Notes: a model not told the origin generated them from the sequence alone. 24,166 bases of DNA from an uncultured Candidatus Melainabacteria bacterium (GCA_934754735.1 CAKVJE010000019.1:1-24166), one strand, 5' to 3'; counted from the first letter of the stretch, positions 15,141 to 23,661 are shown. Numbers and translations: made by a program.

Positions 15141-16136
15141 ATGCGCGTTAATTCTATTACTAATAAAGTCGATATGAATTGTAAAAAACAAAATGTTAAT
15201 TTTGAATCATCAAGAATTTTTGGTTATAATGCTTTCAAGATTGAAACTGAACTCGCAAAAAAAGGAGTTAGAGCTGAGTTTAACAATAATTCATTCGTTG
15301 CAGAGTCTGTAAAAAAAACTTGTTTGTTATTTGAAGAATTATTCAAAGGCTTAAAATTACCTGAAATTGTAGATTTTAAATCTTTAGGAAAAGATAATAA
15401 AGATACATATGGACAACTTTCAGCTTTTTATCATGAAATTGATATAAATTCTGACAATGATTGTTTTAAATCTAAAAAAGCACTTAGTAGAGAAATGCAA
15501 CAGTATCGGAGATTTTTCTACATGCCGGAATGGCTATCAACATCACATTATTTGCATCCATTTATACATGAATTCGCTCACAATGCTCATTATAGAAATA
15601 TAGAAAAACGTGGAAATGACTATGCTTGGGGCTGGATGAGTGTAGAAACATTGCCGAATTCGATTGCAAAACTCATAACAAAATTTAAATTAAGTAAATA
15701 CGCAAATTATAATATAAAAGAGCTAATGGCAGAGAGAATAACCAAGGACATCTGTAAACATCTTAATTCAGAGGATGTGTTTAAAGGAAATAAGAAAAAC
15801 ATGGATTATTCTCATGTATTTGATAACCAATGGAACTGCCGTTATTCAACTCCTCAAGCTTATTTAGATTATTATGTACAACAGATATGGAATGGAGATA
15901 GAGATGGCGCGAATAATGCTGCCAAACAAGCACAGACCTATTTAGCCGAGTTAGAGCAGACTGAAACAATAGCACAGACTCATTTATCAGAAATTGAACG
16001 ACAAGATTACAATGCAGAAATAAAACAACACTCTTTAGTTGGTATATTTGACGCATTCATGGGGTTTATTACACCACAGATGACAACTCTTGATGAGAGA
16101 AACCAAATAAAACCAAAGAAACATTTAGGCTTCTAA
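15141..16136 (+). CDS. Putative zinc metallopeptidase (HExxH) with lineage-type N-terminus
   Basis: The 331-residue protein starts at ATG 15141 (MRVNSITNK), supported by AGGGGA upstream and a promoter; an earlier in-frame ATG at 15111 directly follows the -10. The stretch LHPFIHEFAHNAHY holds H143-E144-x2-H147, the zinc signature of gluzincin-type peptidases. NIKELMAERITKDI (E194/E198) could give the third ligand, as in ATLF/M34-like domains. The N-terminal QNVNF (residues 17-21) recurs in the next gene. There is no classical signal peptide or membrane segment. The C-terminal ~90 residues form a Gln/Glu-rich helix. It lies in the cassette between the coaD copies. The role is unknown; it could be a secreted effector or a host- or cell-wall-directed protease. 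Confidence 0.65.
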   Translation: MRVNSITNKVDMNCKKQNVNFESSRIFGYNAFKIETELAKKGVRAEFNNNSFVAESVKKTCLLFEELFKGLKLPEIVDFKSLGKDNKDTYGQLSAFYHEIDINSDNDCFKSKKALSREMQQYRRFFYMPEWLSTSHYLHPFIHEFAHNAHYRNIEKRGNDYAWGWMSVETLPNSIAKLITKFKLSKYANYNIKELMAERITKDICKHLNSEDVFKGNKKNMDYSHVFDNQWNCRYSTPQAYLDYYVQQIWNGDRDGANNAAKQAQTYLAELEQTETIAQTHLSEIERQDYNAEIKQHSLVGIFDAFMGFITPQMTTLDERNQIKPKKHLGF

Positions 16137-16150
16137 AGCACAAGATTTAA

Positions 16151-16159
16151 TGATATAAT
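16151..16159 (+). promoter_or_regulatory. Extended -10 promoter of the 16177 gene
   Basis: TGATATAAT (TG-n-TATAAT) lies right after the stop of the HExxH gene. The start would be near 16166, just before the AAGGAG that serves the ATG at 16177. Confidence 0.5.
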
Positions 16160-16176
16160 AAAATTAAGGAGTAAAA

Positions 16177-16716
16177 ATGTTAAAAATTAATCCAACACAG
16201 AACATATCTTTTTTGCAAACAGAGAACAAAAAAAATAACACATCCAAGAATGACAAAATTGCACTTGGAGCTGGAGGAGCGGTCATAGCAACCGTATTAG
16301 CAATTAGCGTTTCTAAAGTGTTTAGGAAAAATTTAACGCAAGTTCTAAAAAAACAAGGCGTTGAACTTAAAAACAATATAGCAGTTATTACAGAAAACAG
16401 TAAAAAATTTACAGGCGATATTAAACTTAGAACCGGAACATTGGGTCTTTCTAAAGAAATAATAAAATATGAAGATGGTGTAATGGTTGAGCGCCTATGC
16501 TACGATTTTATGGGAAAAGAAAAAGAAGGATTTTTCTATAATAAAAACGGAAAATTACGTCTAAGTATAATGGGAAAACAAGGTAAAAAGAATACTTTTT
16601 ATGGTTATACAACTTTTGATAAAAATGCTGTTTCAGCAGAAGGACGAATGGACGGCAAACAAAGTATTTTCGAATATGGCAGGAATCTTTTAAAAGAAAT
16701 TGAACAAAAACCTTAA
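16177..16716 (+). CDS. Membrane-anchored hypothetical protein of the coaD-flanked cassette
   Basis: The 179-residue protein has the N-terminal segment INPTQNISF (compare QNVNF in the gene before it), a polar Lys/Asn-rich linker, then one hydrophobic helix at about residues 29-47 (IALGAGGAVIATVLAISVSK). A soluble C-terminal domain rich in Lys and Gly follows, with short repeats that resemble beta-hairpins (DGVMVERLCYDFMGKEKEGF, NKNGKLRLS), similar in feel to MORN/toxin_15-type antitoxin-like sheets, though I cannot assign it. AAGGAG is at the right distance from the ATG. The stop overlaps the coaD stop on the other strand, mirroring the eno/coaD-remnant arrangement. Confidence 0.65.
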   Translation: MLKINPTQNISFLQTENKKNNTSKNDKIALGAGGAVIATVLAISVSKVFRKNLTQVLKKQGVELKNNIAVITENSKKFTGDIKLRTGTLGLSKEIIKYEDGVMVERLCYDFMGKEKEGFFYNKNGKLRLSIMGKQGKKNTFYGYTTFDKNAVSAEGRMDGKQSIFEYGRNLLKEIEQKP

Positions 16717-17192
16717 AACTTTTGTTGAGCCATAAAATATTCATAAACTGCATTTGGTACGAATTTTGAGATATCGCCTTTATTTAATAAGATTTCGCGT
16801 ACGCTTGATGATGAAATGAAATTAAATTCCGGTTTTGTAATCAAAAATACGGTTTTAATATTGCCATAAAGTGCATTATTTGTTTGAGAAAGCTGCATTT
16901 CGTATTCAAAGTCAAAAGAAGTTCTTAGTCCTCTTAAAAGCACTTCCGCACCACGGTTTTTAGCATATTCTACCGTAAGCCCTTGAAATGAATCAACTTC
17001 TATATTAGGAATATCTTTAACACTTTCTTTAATCAATTGAACGCGTTCTTCAATCGGTAAAAAGCCTTTTTTGTTAACATTATAAGAAACCGCAATTATC
17101 ACCTTGTCAAAAATTTCAGCACCGCTTTTTAATATATCTATATGTCCATTTGTAATCGGGTCAAAACTTCCCGGATAAATTGCTATTGTCAT
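16713..17192 (-). CDS. coaD: Phosphopantetheine adenylyltransferase
   Basis: The 159-residue protein performs the fourth step of coenzyme A synthesis (4'-phosphopantetheine + ATP to dephospho-CoA). It has the nucleotidyltransferase signature GSFDPITNGHIDIL at residues 8-21, LLRGLRTSFDFEYEMQLSQ in the middle and the ATP-contacting ISSSSVRE near the C-terminus. The length is normal. It is last in a minus-strand run with the endonuclease IV-like, formyltransferase and C_GCAxxG_C_C genes. A truncated second copy lies 1.9 kb away next to eno. Confidence 0.96.
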   Translation of the reverse strand: MTIAIYPGSFDPITNGHIDILKSGAEIFDKVIIAVSYNVNKKGFLPIEERVQLIKESVKDIPNIEVDSFQGLTVEYAKNRGAEVLLRGLRTSFDFEYEMQLSQTNNALYGNIKTVFLITKPEFNFISSSSVREILLNKGDISKFVPNAVYEYFMAQQKF

Positions 17193-17211
17193 ATTCCACC
17201 TGTTTTTTGTC

Positions 17212-18030
17212 TTATAAACTCAAGTAATATTCTTTTAAAAGTTTTGCGTCATCTTCAATGTTAGGACTTTCGCAAACTACAGCGCCTTTTGCGTCAAATG
17301 CTTTAAATGCTTTCAATAAGTCTTTGTAATTGAAATCAGACTCTTCTAAGTTCAAATGTTTCTTTTCGCCTTTTGCACCGTATTCAATTCCGGCAACGTG
17401 CGCATGAAAATTATCTAGTGCAACTTGTCCAAGTTCATTACCGATTGTCTCAAAGATTTGTGCAAACTCATCATAAGTATTTACTATACCATTATATCTG
17501 GCATGAAGATGTGAAAAATCCACGCAAGGCAAGACTTGTTCAAATTCTTTAGAAAGTCTTACAATTTCATTCAAATCACCCCATTGAGTAGCTTTGCCGG
17601 TGGTTTCAGGTCTAATCCAGATTTTGTTATTTGATTTTGCCAAAGCTTCTGTAATGATTTGTGTTTGTTTTACCACTTGATTGAAAACAAGTTCAGCATC
17701 CATTCCCAAATAATACGCTGCGTGATAAGTTATACTATATCCACCAAGCTCGTTTGCAACTTCCGCAGTCTCAATAATTCTTTGCGTGCTCGCTTCAACC
17801 TTTTCTTCTTCTCTTGCGTTAAGATTTACGTAGAAAGGCGCGTGCGCCGTAATAACTTTTTTTGAATTTCCAACAGCTTCACGGCTTTTATCACTTATTC
17901 TAACTCCACGTACAAACTCTAATTCAAGCCCGTCCAAATTCATATCATCAAGGACTTTGAAGCCGACTTCATATCCTTTGCCTTCTGCCCTAAGCGGTAC
18001 ACCGGCTGTTAAAAAATTTAATTTATCCAT
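17212..18030 (-). CDS. Endonuclease IV-like TIM-barrel protein (AP endonuclease family 2)
   Basis: The product of about 272 residues has the xylose-isomerase-like barrel of endonuclease IV, which cuts DNA at abasic sites. Likely metal ligands are visible in order: HAPFYVNL, TYHAAYYLG, IRPETTGK, VDFSHLHAR, NFHAHVAGIEYG and VVCESP. Its N-terminus (NFLTAGVPLRAEGKGYEVGF) resembles the archaeal and Thermotogae-type branch more than E. coli Nfo. The frame is open to 18117 inside the upstream gene, but the formyltransferase stop is at 18041, so ATG 18030 or 18039 is the likely start. It acts in base excision repair if active. It could also be a sugar isomerase-like paralogue. Confidence 0.78.
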   Translation of the reverse strand: MDKLNFLTAGVPLRAEGKGYEVGFKVLDDMNLDGLELEFVRGVRISDKSREAVGNSKKVITAHAPFYVNLNAREEEKVEASTQRIIETAEVANELGGYSITYHAAYYLGMDAELVFNQVVKQTQIITEALAKSNNKIWIRPETTGKATQWGDLNEIVRLSKEFEQVLPCVDFSHLHARYNGIVNTYDEFAQIFETIGNELGQVALDNFHAHVAGIEYGAKGEKKHLNLEESDFNYKDLLKAFKAFDAKGAVVCESPNIEDDAKLLKEYYLSL

Positions 18031-18040
18031 AGTTACCATA

Positions 18041-18982
18041 TTATTTAAATTCTTCCCCGATTTTTGGATTGACAATTCTGATAAAGTCTTTACTGTCGCC
18101 CATAAAGAAGCTTCCAAATTGCATTACAGTAGGAACAACAAGTCCTTTAGAAGTAGCAATAAAAAATTTATCATCCTCTATTTTTGCAACTGTTCCTGCA
18201 GGATGTGGAACGCAAAATGCGTCAGAAGCTACTTCCACCTTCATAATTTTCATCATATTTCCGCGAAATGTTGTGCTTGCAAGTATAAACGGATTCAACG
18301 CCCTTACAAAACGTTCGATTTCTTCAGCAGTTTTGTTATAATTAATAAACAATTCTTGTTCGCTTAAACCTTTTCCTGAAATAAAATCACCGTTCGGTTG
18401 TTTTATTCTTGGCAAAGGTTGATTTTCATAAGCTCTCAAAACTTGTAAAAGTAGTTCAATACCAATAACGTTAAGCTCATTAAAAATCGTTCCCATTGTT
18501 GCTTTTGAATGTATGTGATACGGTTTTTGAGCGATAATATCTCCCGTATCAAACTTTTCATCCATAAAGTGAATAGTTACACCGGTTTCGGTTTCGCCGT
18601 TCATAATGACACGTGAATAAGGATTTCCGCCTCTATATTTGGGAAGCATTGAAGGATGAACGTTAATAAATCCGTCTTTAGTTGATTCCAAAAGAATTCT
18701 AGGAATTTTGTAATTGAACGAACAAACAACAGCAGCATCAACATTCAATGCACGAATTTTTTCGATTAATTGCGGTTCATCCAATTCATCATAATCAACG
18801 TAATTCAACCTTCTTGAATACACGAAATTTTTAAAATCGTAATACATGTTGTGGTCTTTTTTAGGACCTAAAACTCCAACAATATTAACACCCGCCATCA
18901 ATAGACCATCAAGCCCAATATAAGCCATGTCAGGTATTCCGACAAAAAGTATTCGTTTTTTAAACATTGTTCTATTGAACAT
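18041..18982 (-). CDS. fmt: Methionyl-tRNA formyltransferase or close homologue
   Basis: The 313-residue protein has the formyltransferase catalytic residues N107 and H109 (INVHPSMLPKYRGGNPYS) and D145 (EKFDTGDII), and a C-terminal OB-like domain (about residues 205-313), giving the length and architecture of Fmt. The loop HPSMLPKYRGGNPY differs from the usual HASLLPRWRGAAPI, a feature shared with ArnA-type sugar formyltransferases, so initiator tRNA as substrate is likely but not certain. The ATG overlaps the upstream stop (TAATG), which favours 18982 over the ATG five codons later. It sits in an operon with coaD and the endonuclease IV-like gene. Confidence 0.75.
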   Translation of the reverse strand: MFNRTMFKKRILFVGIPDMAYIGLDGLLMAGVNIVGVLGPKKDHNMYYDFKNFVYSRRLNYVDYDELDEPQLIEKIRALNVDAAVVCSFNYKIPRILLESTKDGFINVHPSMLPKYRGGNPYSRVIMNGETETGVTIHFMDEKFDTGDIIAQKPYHIHSKATMGTIFNELNVIGIELLLQVLRAYENQPLPRIKQPNGDFISGKGLSEQELFINYNKTAEEIERFVRALNPFILASTTFRGNMMKIMKVEVASDAFCVPHPAGTVAKIEDDKFFIATSKGLVVPTVMQFGSFFMGDSKDFIRIVNPKIGEEFK

Positions 18983-19383
18983 TAAGCACTAACCTTTGTT
19001 TTAATCATTTCTTCAAGAATTTTTGAACAATCATCAACCATATTTGAGCAATGAGCTTTTCTTTCAGGAGATGCCATCTCCATTCCTCTCGTCAAAACTC
19101 TGCAACAAGTAGCTTTGTGAGTTTTTGTAAATTCTGAAATAAACTCGCGCGCCGTCATTCTTGCTTGTACATCATTTCCGGCTTGATTATCTCTACCGAA
19201 CAAATATCCTAAAACGATTTGTGAACCTGCAATTGCGCCACACAAACATCCTGAGCCCATTCCTCCGGAAAAAGAAGTTGCAACAGGTAAAAGCTCTTTT
19301 GGCACAAGCCCTTTTTCAATTGCTTCCATAACTATACTTTCGGAACAAGAATAACCTTGATTAAAATATTCAACTGCTTTCAT
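18982..19383 (-). CDS. C_GCAxxG_C_C family (redox-type) protein
   Basis: The 133-residue protein matches the C_GCAxxG_C_C family by its cysteine pattern: YSCSESIV near residue 13, GSGCLCGAIAG around 44-54, CCRVLTRG near 94 and CSNMVDDC near 113. This family is thought to bind a metal or act in redox chemistry, but no member has an established reaction that I can name. It is the first gene of the minus-strand run, and its stop overlaps the next ATG. Confidence 0.85.
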   Translation of the reverse strand: MKAVEYFNQGYSCSESIVMEAIEKGLVPKELLPVATSFSGGMGSGCLCGAIAGSQIVLGYLFGRDNQAGNDVQARMTAREFISEFTKTHKATCCRVLTRGMEMASPERKAHCSNMVDDCSKILEEMIKTKVSA

Positions 19384-19512
19384 CTTTCAAATCCTCACTT
19401 TATTTTATATTACCATTAAATCCGATTTTTAACCAGAGGGAAATAAAATAAGTATGGAACTTTTTTGTAAAACTTTCGTCTTATATATTGAGATAGCAAG
19501 AGGAGATGAAAA

Positions 19513-20436
19513 ATGACGAGAGCGTTAAGTAGTGTAGAATTTATTGACACAGCCGATATTGAAAATAAGAATCCGAAAACTTTTAGTTCAATAGTGAATA
19601 ATGATGATATTTTACAGATGTATTTGAAAGAAATTGGTCGAAAAAAGATGTTGACAAAAGCAGATGAAGCAGAGTTAGGACGAAAAATTCAGGAAGGAAA
19701 CCCAAAGGAAAAAGAAGAGGCTAAAAAAAAGCTGGTTCAGGCAAATTTAAGACTAGTTGTAAGTATTGCTAAAAAATACATAGGGCAAGGTGTTCTCTTT
19801 ATGGATTTGGTGCAGGAAGGTTCTTTGGGGTTAATTAAAGCTGCTGAAAAATTTGATTACAAAAAGAATTTTAAATTTTCAACTTATGCAACTTGGTGGA
19901 TTAAACAAACAATAATCAGGGCGATTTCAAATCATTCGAGAACAATTAGAATTCCTGTTCACATGTTGGAAAAAATCCGCAGGTATAAAAAGGCTTGCTC
20001 AATGGCTACAATAAATGAGGATTTAGAATATGACGATGAAACAATCTCAAAACTTTCCGGACTGGATTCAAAAAAGATTGATGAGGTTAAAAGAGCATTA
20101 AAACGTGAACCAGTAAGTTTGGATACTTACGTGACGGATGACTTGTGCATTCAAGATTATGTTGAGGATACATCCTATTCTTCACCTGAAAATAATGCGC
20201 AAAAATCTTTACAGCAAAAAGATATTGTAAGACTTTTAAAAACTCTTGATAAACGCGAAGAAGAAATTCTTAAAAAAAGATTCGGAATTGATAACGATGA
20301 ACCTAAGACGTTAGAACAAATTGGTAATTCGCTAGGGTTTTCAAAAGAGAGAATAAGACAGTTAGAAAATATTGCAATTCAAAAATTGAGGAAAGTAGAG
20401 CGAATAGATGATTTAAAAACTTATTTGGAAGGCTGA
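19513..20436 (+). CDS. RNA polymerase sigma factor, sigma-70 (RpoD-like) family
   Basis: The 307-residue protein has region 1.2 ([18 protein letters not shown]), region 2 ([20 protein letters not shown] to [27 protein letters not shown], the -10 recognition and melting part), a reduced region 3 and region 4 ([14 protein letters not shown], then the helix-turn-helix [20 protein letters not shown]). The N-terminal region 1.1 and the non-conserved region are missing, and the length is near that of group 2 sigma factors; region 2 is close to primary sigma factors. It might be the housekeeping factor in a compact form or a second RpoD paralogue. AGAGGAG precedes the ATG. It is followed by its own terminator. 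Confidence 0.9.
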   Translation: MTRALSSVEFIDTADIENKNPKTFSSIVNNDDILQMYLKEIGRKKMLTKADEAELGRKIQEGNPKEKEEAKKKLVQANLRLVVSIAKKYIGQGVLFMDLVQEGSLGLIKAAEKFDYKKNFKFSTYATWWIKQTIIRAISNHSRTIRIPVHMLEKIRRYKKACSMATINEDLEYDDETISKLSGLDSKKIDEVKRALKREPVSLDTYVTDDLCIQDYVEDTSYSSPENNAQKSLQQKDIVRLLKTLDKREEEILKKRFGIDNDEPKTLEQIGNSLGFSKERIRQLENIAIQKLRKVERIDDLKTYLEG

Positions 20437-20437
20437 T

Positions 20438-20470
20438 AACAAAGGCGACTCTATAGAGTCGTCTTTGTTT
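20438..20470 (+). terminator. Intrinsic terminator of the sigma factor gene
   Basis: AACAAAGGCGACTC (20438-20451) pairs with GAGTCGTCTTTGTT (20456-20469) around TATA, with one G-U pair, followed by TTTG. It begins one base after the sigma factor stop codon. Confidence 0.85.
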
Positions 20471-20557
20471 GTGAACTTTAATATTTGTTGATTGCATGAC
20501 AACTAAAATCAAAATTGTGTTAGAATTAATGCATAAAGATTTAGGGAGTAATTTTTT

Positions 20558-22588
20558 ATGAATAAAAAGTTATTATTAATTTTATTGAGTTGTTTAATAA
20601 TATCATCCAATACTTTGGCATTTGCTAATAATGAAATTAAAGAAAACAAGTCTGTAAGTGCAGAAAATACAGTTGTTGTACCTAAAAGAATTGAAAATGA
20701 AATATATAACAGCATTGAACAAGTTTATGGCGAAAGTCGAGCAAAAGAGATTTACGAACATGTAATGCAAATTGCAAAAAAAGAAATTGAAACTCGTCCT
20801 GAAGCGTTAAAACAAGAAGACTTAACAAGGGCAGATGATTGGTATAAAGACGAAATTATTTATATGTTTTATGTTGATCAATTTGGTGTTGTAACTCCTG
20901 AAAAACCAAATACTTTTAAAGATACATCAGCAATGTTTGATTACCTGAAAGATTTAGGTGTAACAACATTATATTTGTTACCTTTTGCAGATTCTCCAAT
21001 GTCTGACGCAGGATTTGACGTAAAAAATCCGAGAAACATACGTGCAGATTTAGGCGGTAAGACTCAATTCAATGATTTTGTAAAAGAGGCGAAGAAAAAC
21101 GGATTTAAGATAAAAGCTGACTTGATTCTAAACCACGTATCAGAAGAACACGAGTGGTTTCAAGCATTTTTAAAAGGCGATATTTCTAAGAAAGATTATT
21201 TTATAGTAAAAGATGAAATGCCTGAATATACAAAGTATGTTGATGAAAAAATTGGTACAATAGTTGAATACAAAGAAAAAAGCGGGAAGATTTCAAAAAG
21301 AAGATTAATTTTTCCTGAAATCACCGATAATCATTATCGCAAAGTTACTTTAAACGGCAAAGACTACTTTTTCTACCACACATTCTATCCGTTTCAATTA
21401 GATGTAAATTGGGAAAATCCGGAAGTTCTATATTATTGGCTTGATACAATTAATTATTGGACAAATATTGGTATTGATATTTTTAGATTTGACGCAATAC
21501 CTTATTTATCAAAAGAAGAAGGTACAAGTGCCGAAAATCTCCCAAAAACACATGCAATTATAAAACTCATAAGTAATTATATCCAAATGACTGCTCCGAG
21601 AACTGTAATTCAGGCGGAAGCTTGTCAATATCCAAACGATATTTTGCCTTATTTTGGAAAAGAAAGAAAGTTCAAGACAACAATTAATAATGAAGAAAAA
21701 GTTATTAAAAGAACTGATGAATTCCAAATTTGTTATCATTTTCCATACATGCCTGCAATTTGGGCATCTTTGGTTACAGGAGATAAAAAATATTTTGTCG
21801 ATGCTTATAAATCAACTCCGCAAATACCTTCTACCACTGCTTGGGGTGTGTTTTTGAGAGTGCATGATGAATTAACGTTAGAAATGATTGATCCTGATAC
21901 ACGAGAAATAATCTATAATGCACTCGCTCCTAAAGGTGCTGAATTTAGAAAAGGACTTGGTGTAAGCGGACGATTGGCGAATTTTCTTGACAACAATCCT
22001 GACAGAATAGAAATGGCATTTTCTATTTTGATGTCCATGCCCGGAATTCCAATAGTTTATTATGGGGATGAAGTTGGCGTAAGAAATAATTTTGAAAACG
22101 CAAAAAAGAGCGAAAAAGAAAGAATTGAACGCCACAAATCAAGCAAGTTCAAATTGTTAAGCTATTTTGACAGTCGTGATATAAATAGAGGGGCTGTTCC
22201 TGCAAAATTATTCTACGGTTCATCCAAAGATTATTATACATTTAACAGCAAAGTCTATAAAAAGGTTAAAAATCTTATTGCGCTCAGAAAAAGTTTACCT
22301 TCTATGTCAAAAGGCGATTTTACATTGCTAAAAACGGCATCACCACATAATTTTGCATATATAAGAAGCTACAAAGATGAAAAGATTTTGGTTATAAATA
22401 ATTTATCATCAGAAAAACTTGTTGCCGAAATCACTATTCCGGTGGATGTTGTTTTAAAATCAGATGGTCATATTGATCACTTCCAAAATCTTGTAAATGG
22501 TGATGATGTGAGTGTCAATGTGTCTTTAAAAAATAGAACAATGCATTTGAGGATTGCTCCTTATGGAGTTGTGTGGTTGAAGCTTTAA
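20558..22588 (+). CDS. Exported GH13 alpha-amylase-family enzyme resembling trehalose synthase
   Basis: The 676-residue protein has a signal peptide (MNKKLLLILLSCLIISS, cleavage likely after AFA near residue 24), a 70-residue helical spacer, then a (beta/alpha)8 GH13 domain. Catalytic regions: DLILNHVSEEHEWF (189-201), GIDIFRFDAIPYL with nucleophile D312, VIQAEA with acid/base E354, and LRVHDELTLEM with H436-D437. The phrases LLPFADSPMSDAGFDV, FDAIPYL and HDELTLEM are characteristic of trehalose synthase (TreS, GH13_16), which is normally cytoplasmic. A C-terminal beta domain ends at PYGVVWLKL. Export suggests action on extracellular or periplasmic alpha-glucans or maltose. Substrate is not decidable here. 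RBS GGGAG. Confidence 0.82.
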   Translation: MNKKLLLILLSCLIISSNTLAFANNEIKENKSVSAENTVVVPKRIENEIYNSIEQVYGESRAKEIYEHVMQIAKKEIETRPEALKQEDLTRADDWYKDEIIYMFYVDQFGVVTPEKPNTFKDTSAMFDYLKDLGVTTLYLLPFADSPMSDAGFDVKNPRNIRADLGGKTQFNDFVKEAKKNGFKIKADLILNHVSEEHEWFQAFLKGDISKKDYFIVKDEMPEYTKYVDEKIGTIVEYKEKSGKISKRRLIFPEITDNHYRKVTLNGKDYFFYHTFYPFQLDVNWENPEVLYYWLDTINYWTNIGIDIFRFDAIPYLSKEEGTSAENLPKTHAIIKLISNYIQMTAPRTVIQAEACQYPNDILPYFGKERKFKTTINNEEKVIKRTDEFQICYHFPYMPAIWASLVTGDKKYFVDAYKSTPQIPSTTAWGVFLRVHDELTLEMIDPDTREIIYNALAPKGAEFRKGLGVSGRLANFLDNNPDRIEMAFSILMSMPGIPIVYYGDEVGVRNNFENAKKSEKERIERHKSSKFKLLSYFDSRDINRGAVPAKLFYGSSKDYYTFNSKVYKKVKNLIALRKSLPSMSKGDFTLLKTASPHNFAYIRSYKDEKILVINNLSSEKLVAEITIPVDVVLKSDGHIDHFQNLVNGDDVSVNVSLKNRTMHLRIAPYGVVWLKL

Positions 22589-22622
22589 GGTTAATTTCGG
22601 ACTAAATCCAAACACCAACCTA

Positions 22623-22651
22623 TTGAAAAACTTTAGTTTATAGTTTATAGT
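22623..22651 (+). promoter_or_regulatory. Promoter of the fic gene
   Basis: TTGAAA (22623-22628), 17 bases, TATAGT (22646-22651); each differs from consensus at one position. The predicted start is near 22658, about 29 bases before the ATG at 22687. The -10 is inside the left arm of the palindrome at 22641-22676. Confidence 0.65.
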
Positions 22652-22676
22652 TTAAGAATATAAAAACTATAAACTA
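22635..22676. repeat. Operator-like palindrome and AGTTTAT tandem repeats over the fic promoter
   Basis: Three tandem 7-mers AGTTTAT/AGTTTAT/AGTTTAA (22635-22655) face two inverted copies. Within this, 13-base perfect arms (22641-22653 and 22664-22676) flank a 10-base centre. The left arm covers the -10 and lies before the predicted transcription start, so it acts as DNA rather than as an RNA hairpin and is placed to let a bound repressor block transcription. Confidence 0.7.
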
Positions 22677-22686
22677 TGAGGTGAAC

Positions 22687-23574
22687 ATGAACTCTGTTTT
22701 AGATGAAATAAAAATAAATCAAAAAAAACTTAAATTATTATTAGAAAATTCTAACAATAGAAAAGAGATGTATAAATGGCTAAAAACAGAGTTGGCATAT
22801 ACTTCCAATGCTATTGAAGGAAATACTTTAACTAGAAAAGAAACAGAACTTGTTATTGATGATGGGATAACATCAACTTCAAAACCATTAAAACACTATA
22901 TAGAAGCTGTAAATCATGCAAAAGCTTTTGAACAGATTATTAATTTTTTAAACAAAGATTGCAATATTAGCGAAAATTTCATGCTAAATATCCATAAAAG
23001 AATTTTAACAGGCTTAGATGATGATAATGCCGGCTTTTACAGAAATTGTCGTGTAAGAATTTCCGGTTCAACCGTAATTATGCCAAATCCATTAAAAGTT
23101 CCTGATTTAATGGTGGATTTCTATGATTGGCTTAGTAGTAATATGGATGAAGAACCTTTGACTGCCATTTTGGCACATTTAAAATTTGTATCAATACACC
23201 CATTCGTTGACGGGAATGGAAGATGTGCCAGACTTTTAATGAATACTATTTTATTAAAATTTGGTTTTATTCCTATTATTATTCGCCCAACAGATAGAAA
23301 AAAATATTTATCTGTTGTTGAAAATTATCAATTAAAAGGAGATGATAAACCATATACGGTTTTCATGCTAAATCTTTTAAATAGGTCGTTAAAATTTGTA
23401 ATTGCAATGCTAGATACAAATGTTAATGCAGAACAAGATGAATTATTAACGATTTCTAAATATGCAAAATTCAAAAATGTTCCAATTTCTACAATAAGAT
23501 ATTGGGTAAAAATTGGCAAAATTGAGCCTGTGGCTTATACAGATTCAGGTTATATGTTATTCAAAAAAAATTAG
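22687..23574 (+). CDS. Fic-domain AMP-transferase, class II, with C-terminal helix-turn-helix
   Basis: The 295-residue protein has the Fic motif HPFVDGNGRCAR starting at H171 (HPFx[DE]GNGRxxR), so the AMP-transfer residues are intact. The inhibitory helix S40-N-A-I-E44-G-N ([ST]xxxE[GN]) lies before it in the same chain, which defines class II and means it is self-restrained. The tail (ISKYAKFKNVPISTIRYWVK then IGKIEP) looks like a MerR/excisionase-type winged helix, a common Fic partner domain that may bind its own operator. I use ATG 22687 with GAGGTG upstream; GTG 22681 is part of that binding site. The XRE gene is convergent downstream. Target protein unknown. Confidence 0.88.
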   Translation: MNSVLDEIKINQKKLKLLLENSNNRKEMYKWLKTELAYTSNAIEGNTLTRKETELVIDDGITSTSKPLKHYIEAVNHAKAFEQIINFLNKDCNISENFMLNIHKRILTGLDDDNAGFYRNCRVRISGSTVIMPNPLKVPDLMVDFYDWLSSNMDEEPLTAILAHLKFVSIHPFVDGNGRCARLLMNTILLKFGFIPIIIRPTDRKKYLSVVENYQLKGDDKPYTVFMLNLLNRSLKFVIAMLDTNVNAEQDELLTISKYAKFKNVPISTIRYWVKIGKIEPVAYTDSGYMLFKKN

Positions 23575-23630
23575 CCGTAGACTGTATTCAACATTTTCAT
23601 TGAACACGACAAATTTTTTGAGATGTTATT

Positions 23631-23661
23631 GTTGTGTTTGATGACAATTGTCCAACACGAC
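23631..23661. repeat. 31-base palindrome between fic and the XRE gene (copy B)
   Basis: It has the same length as the bioB-leader copy, with three differences (28 of 31 identical). The arms are GTTGTGTTTGA and TCCAACACGAC, and the centre contains the perfect GACAATTGTC. A further half-site AACACGACAAAT lies at 23603-23614. It sits between two convergent gene ends and has no T run, so it is not an obvious terminator. Confidence 0.8.

Noticed and set aside
22681..22686. GTG 22681 as the fic start codon
   Set aside because: The GTG is part of the GAGGTG ribosome binding site for the ATG at 22687, and no binding site precedes the GTG.
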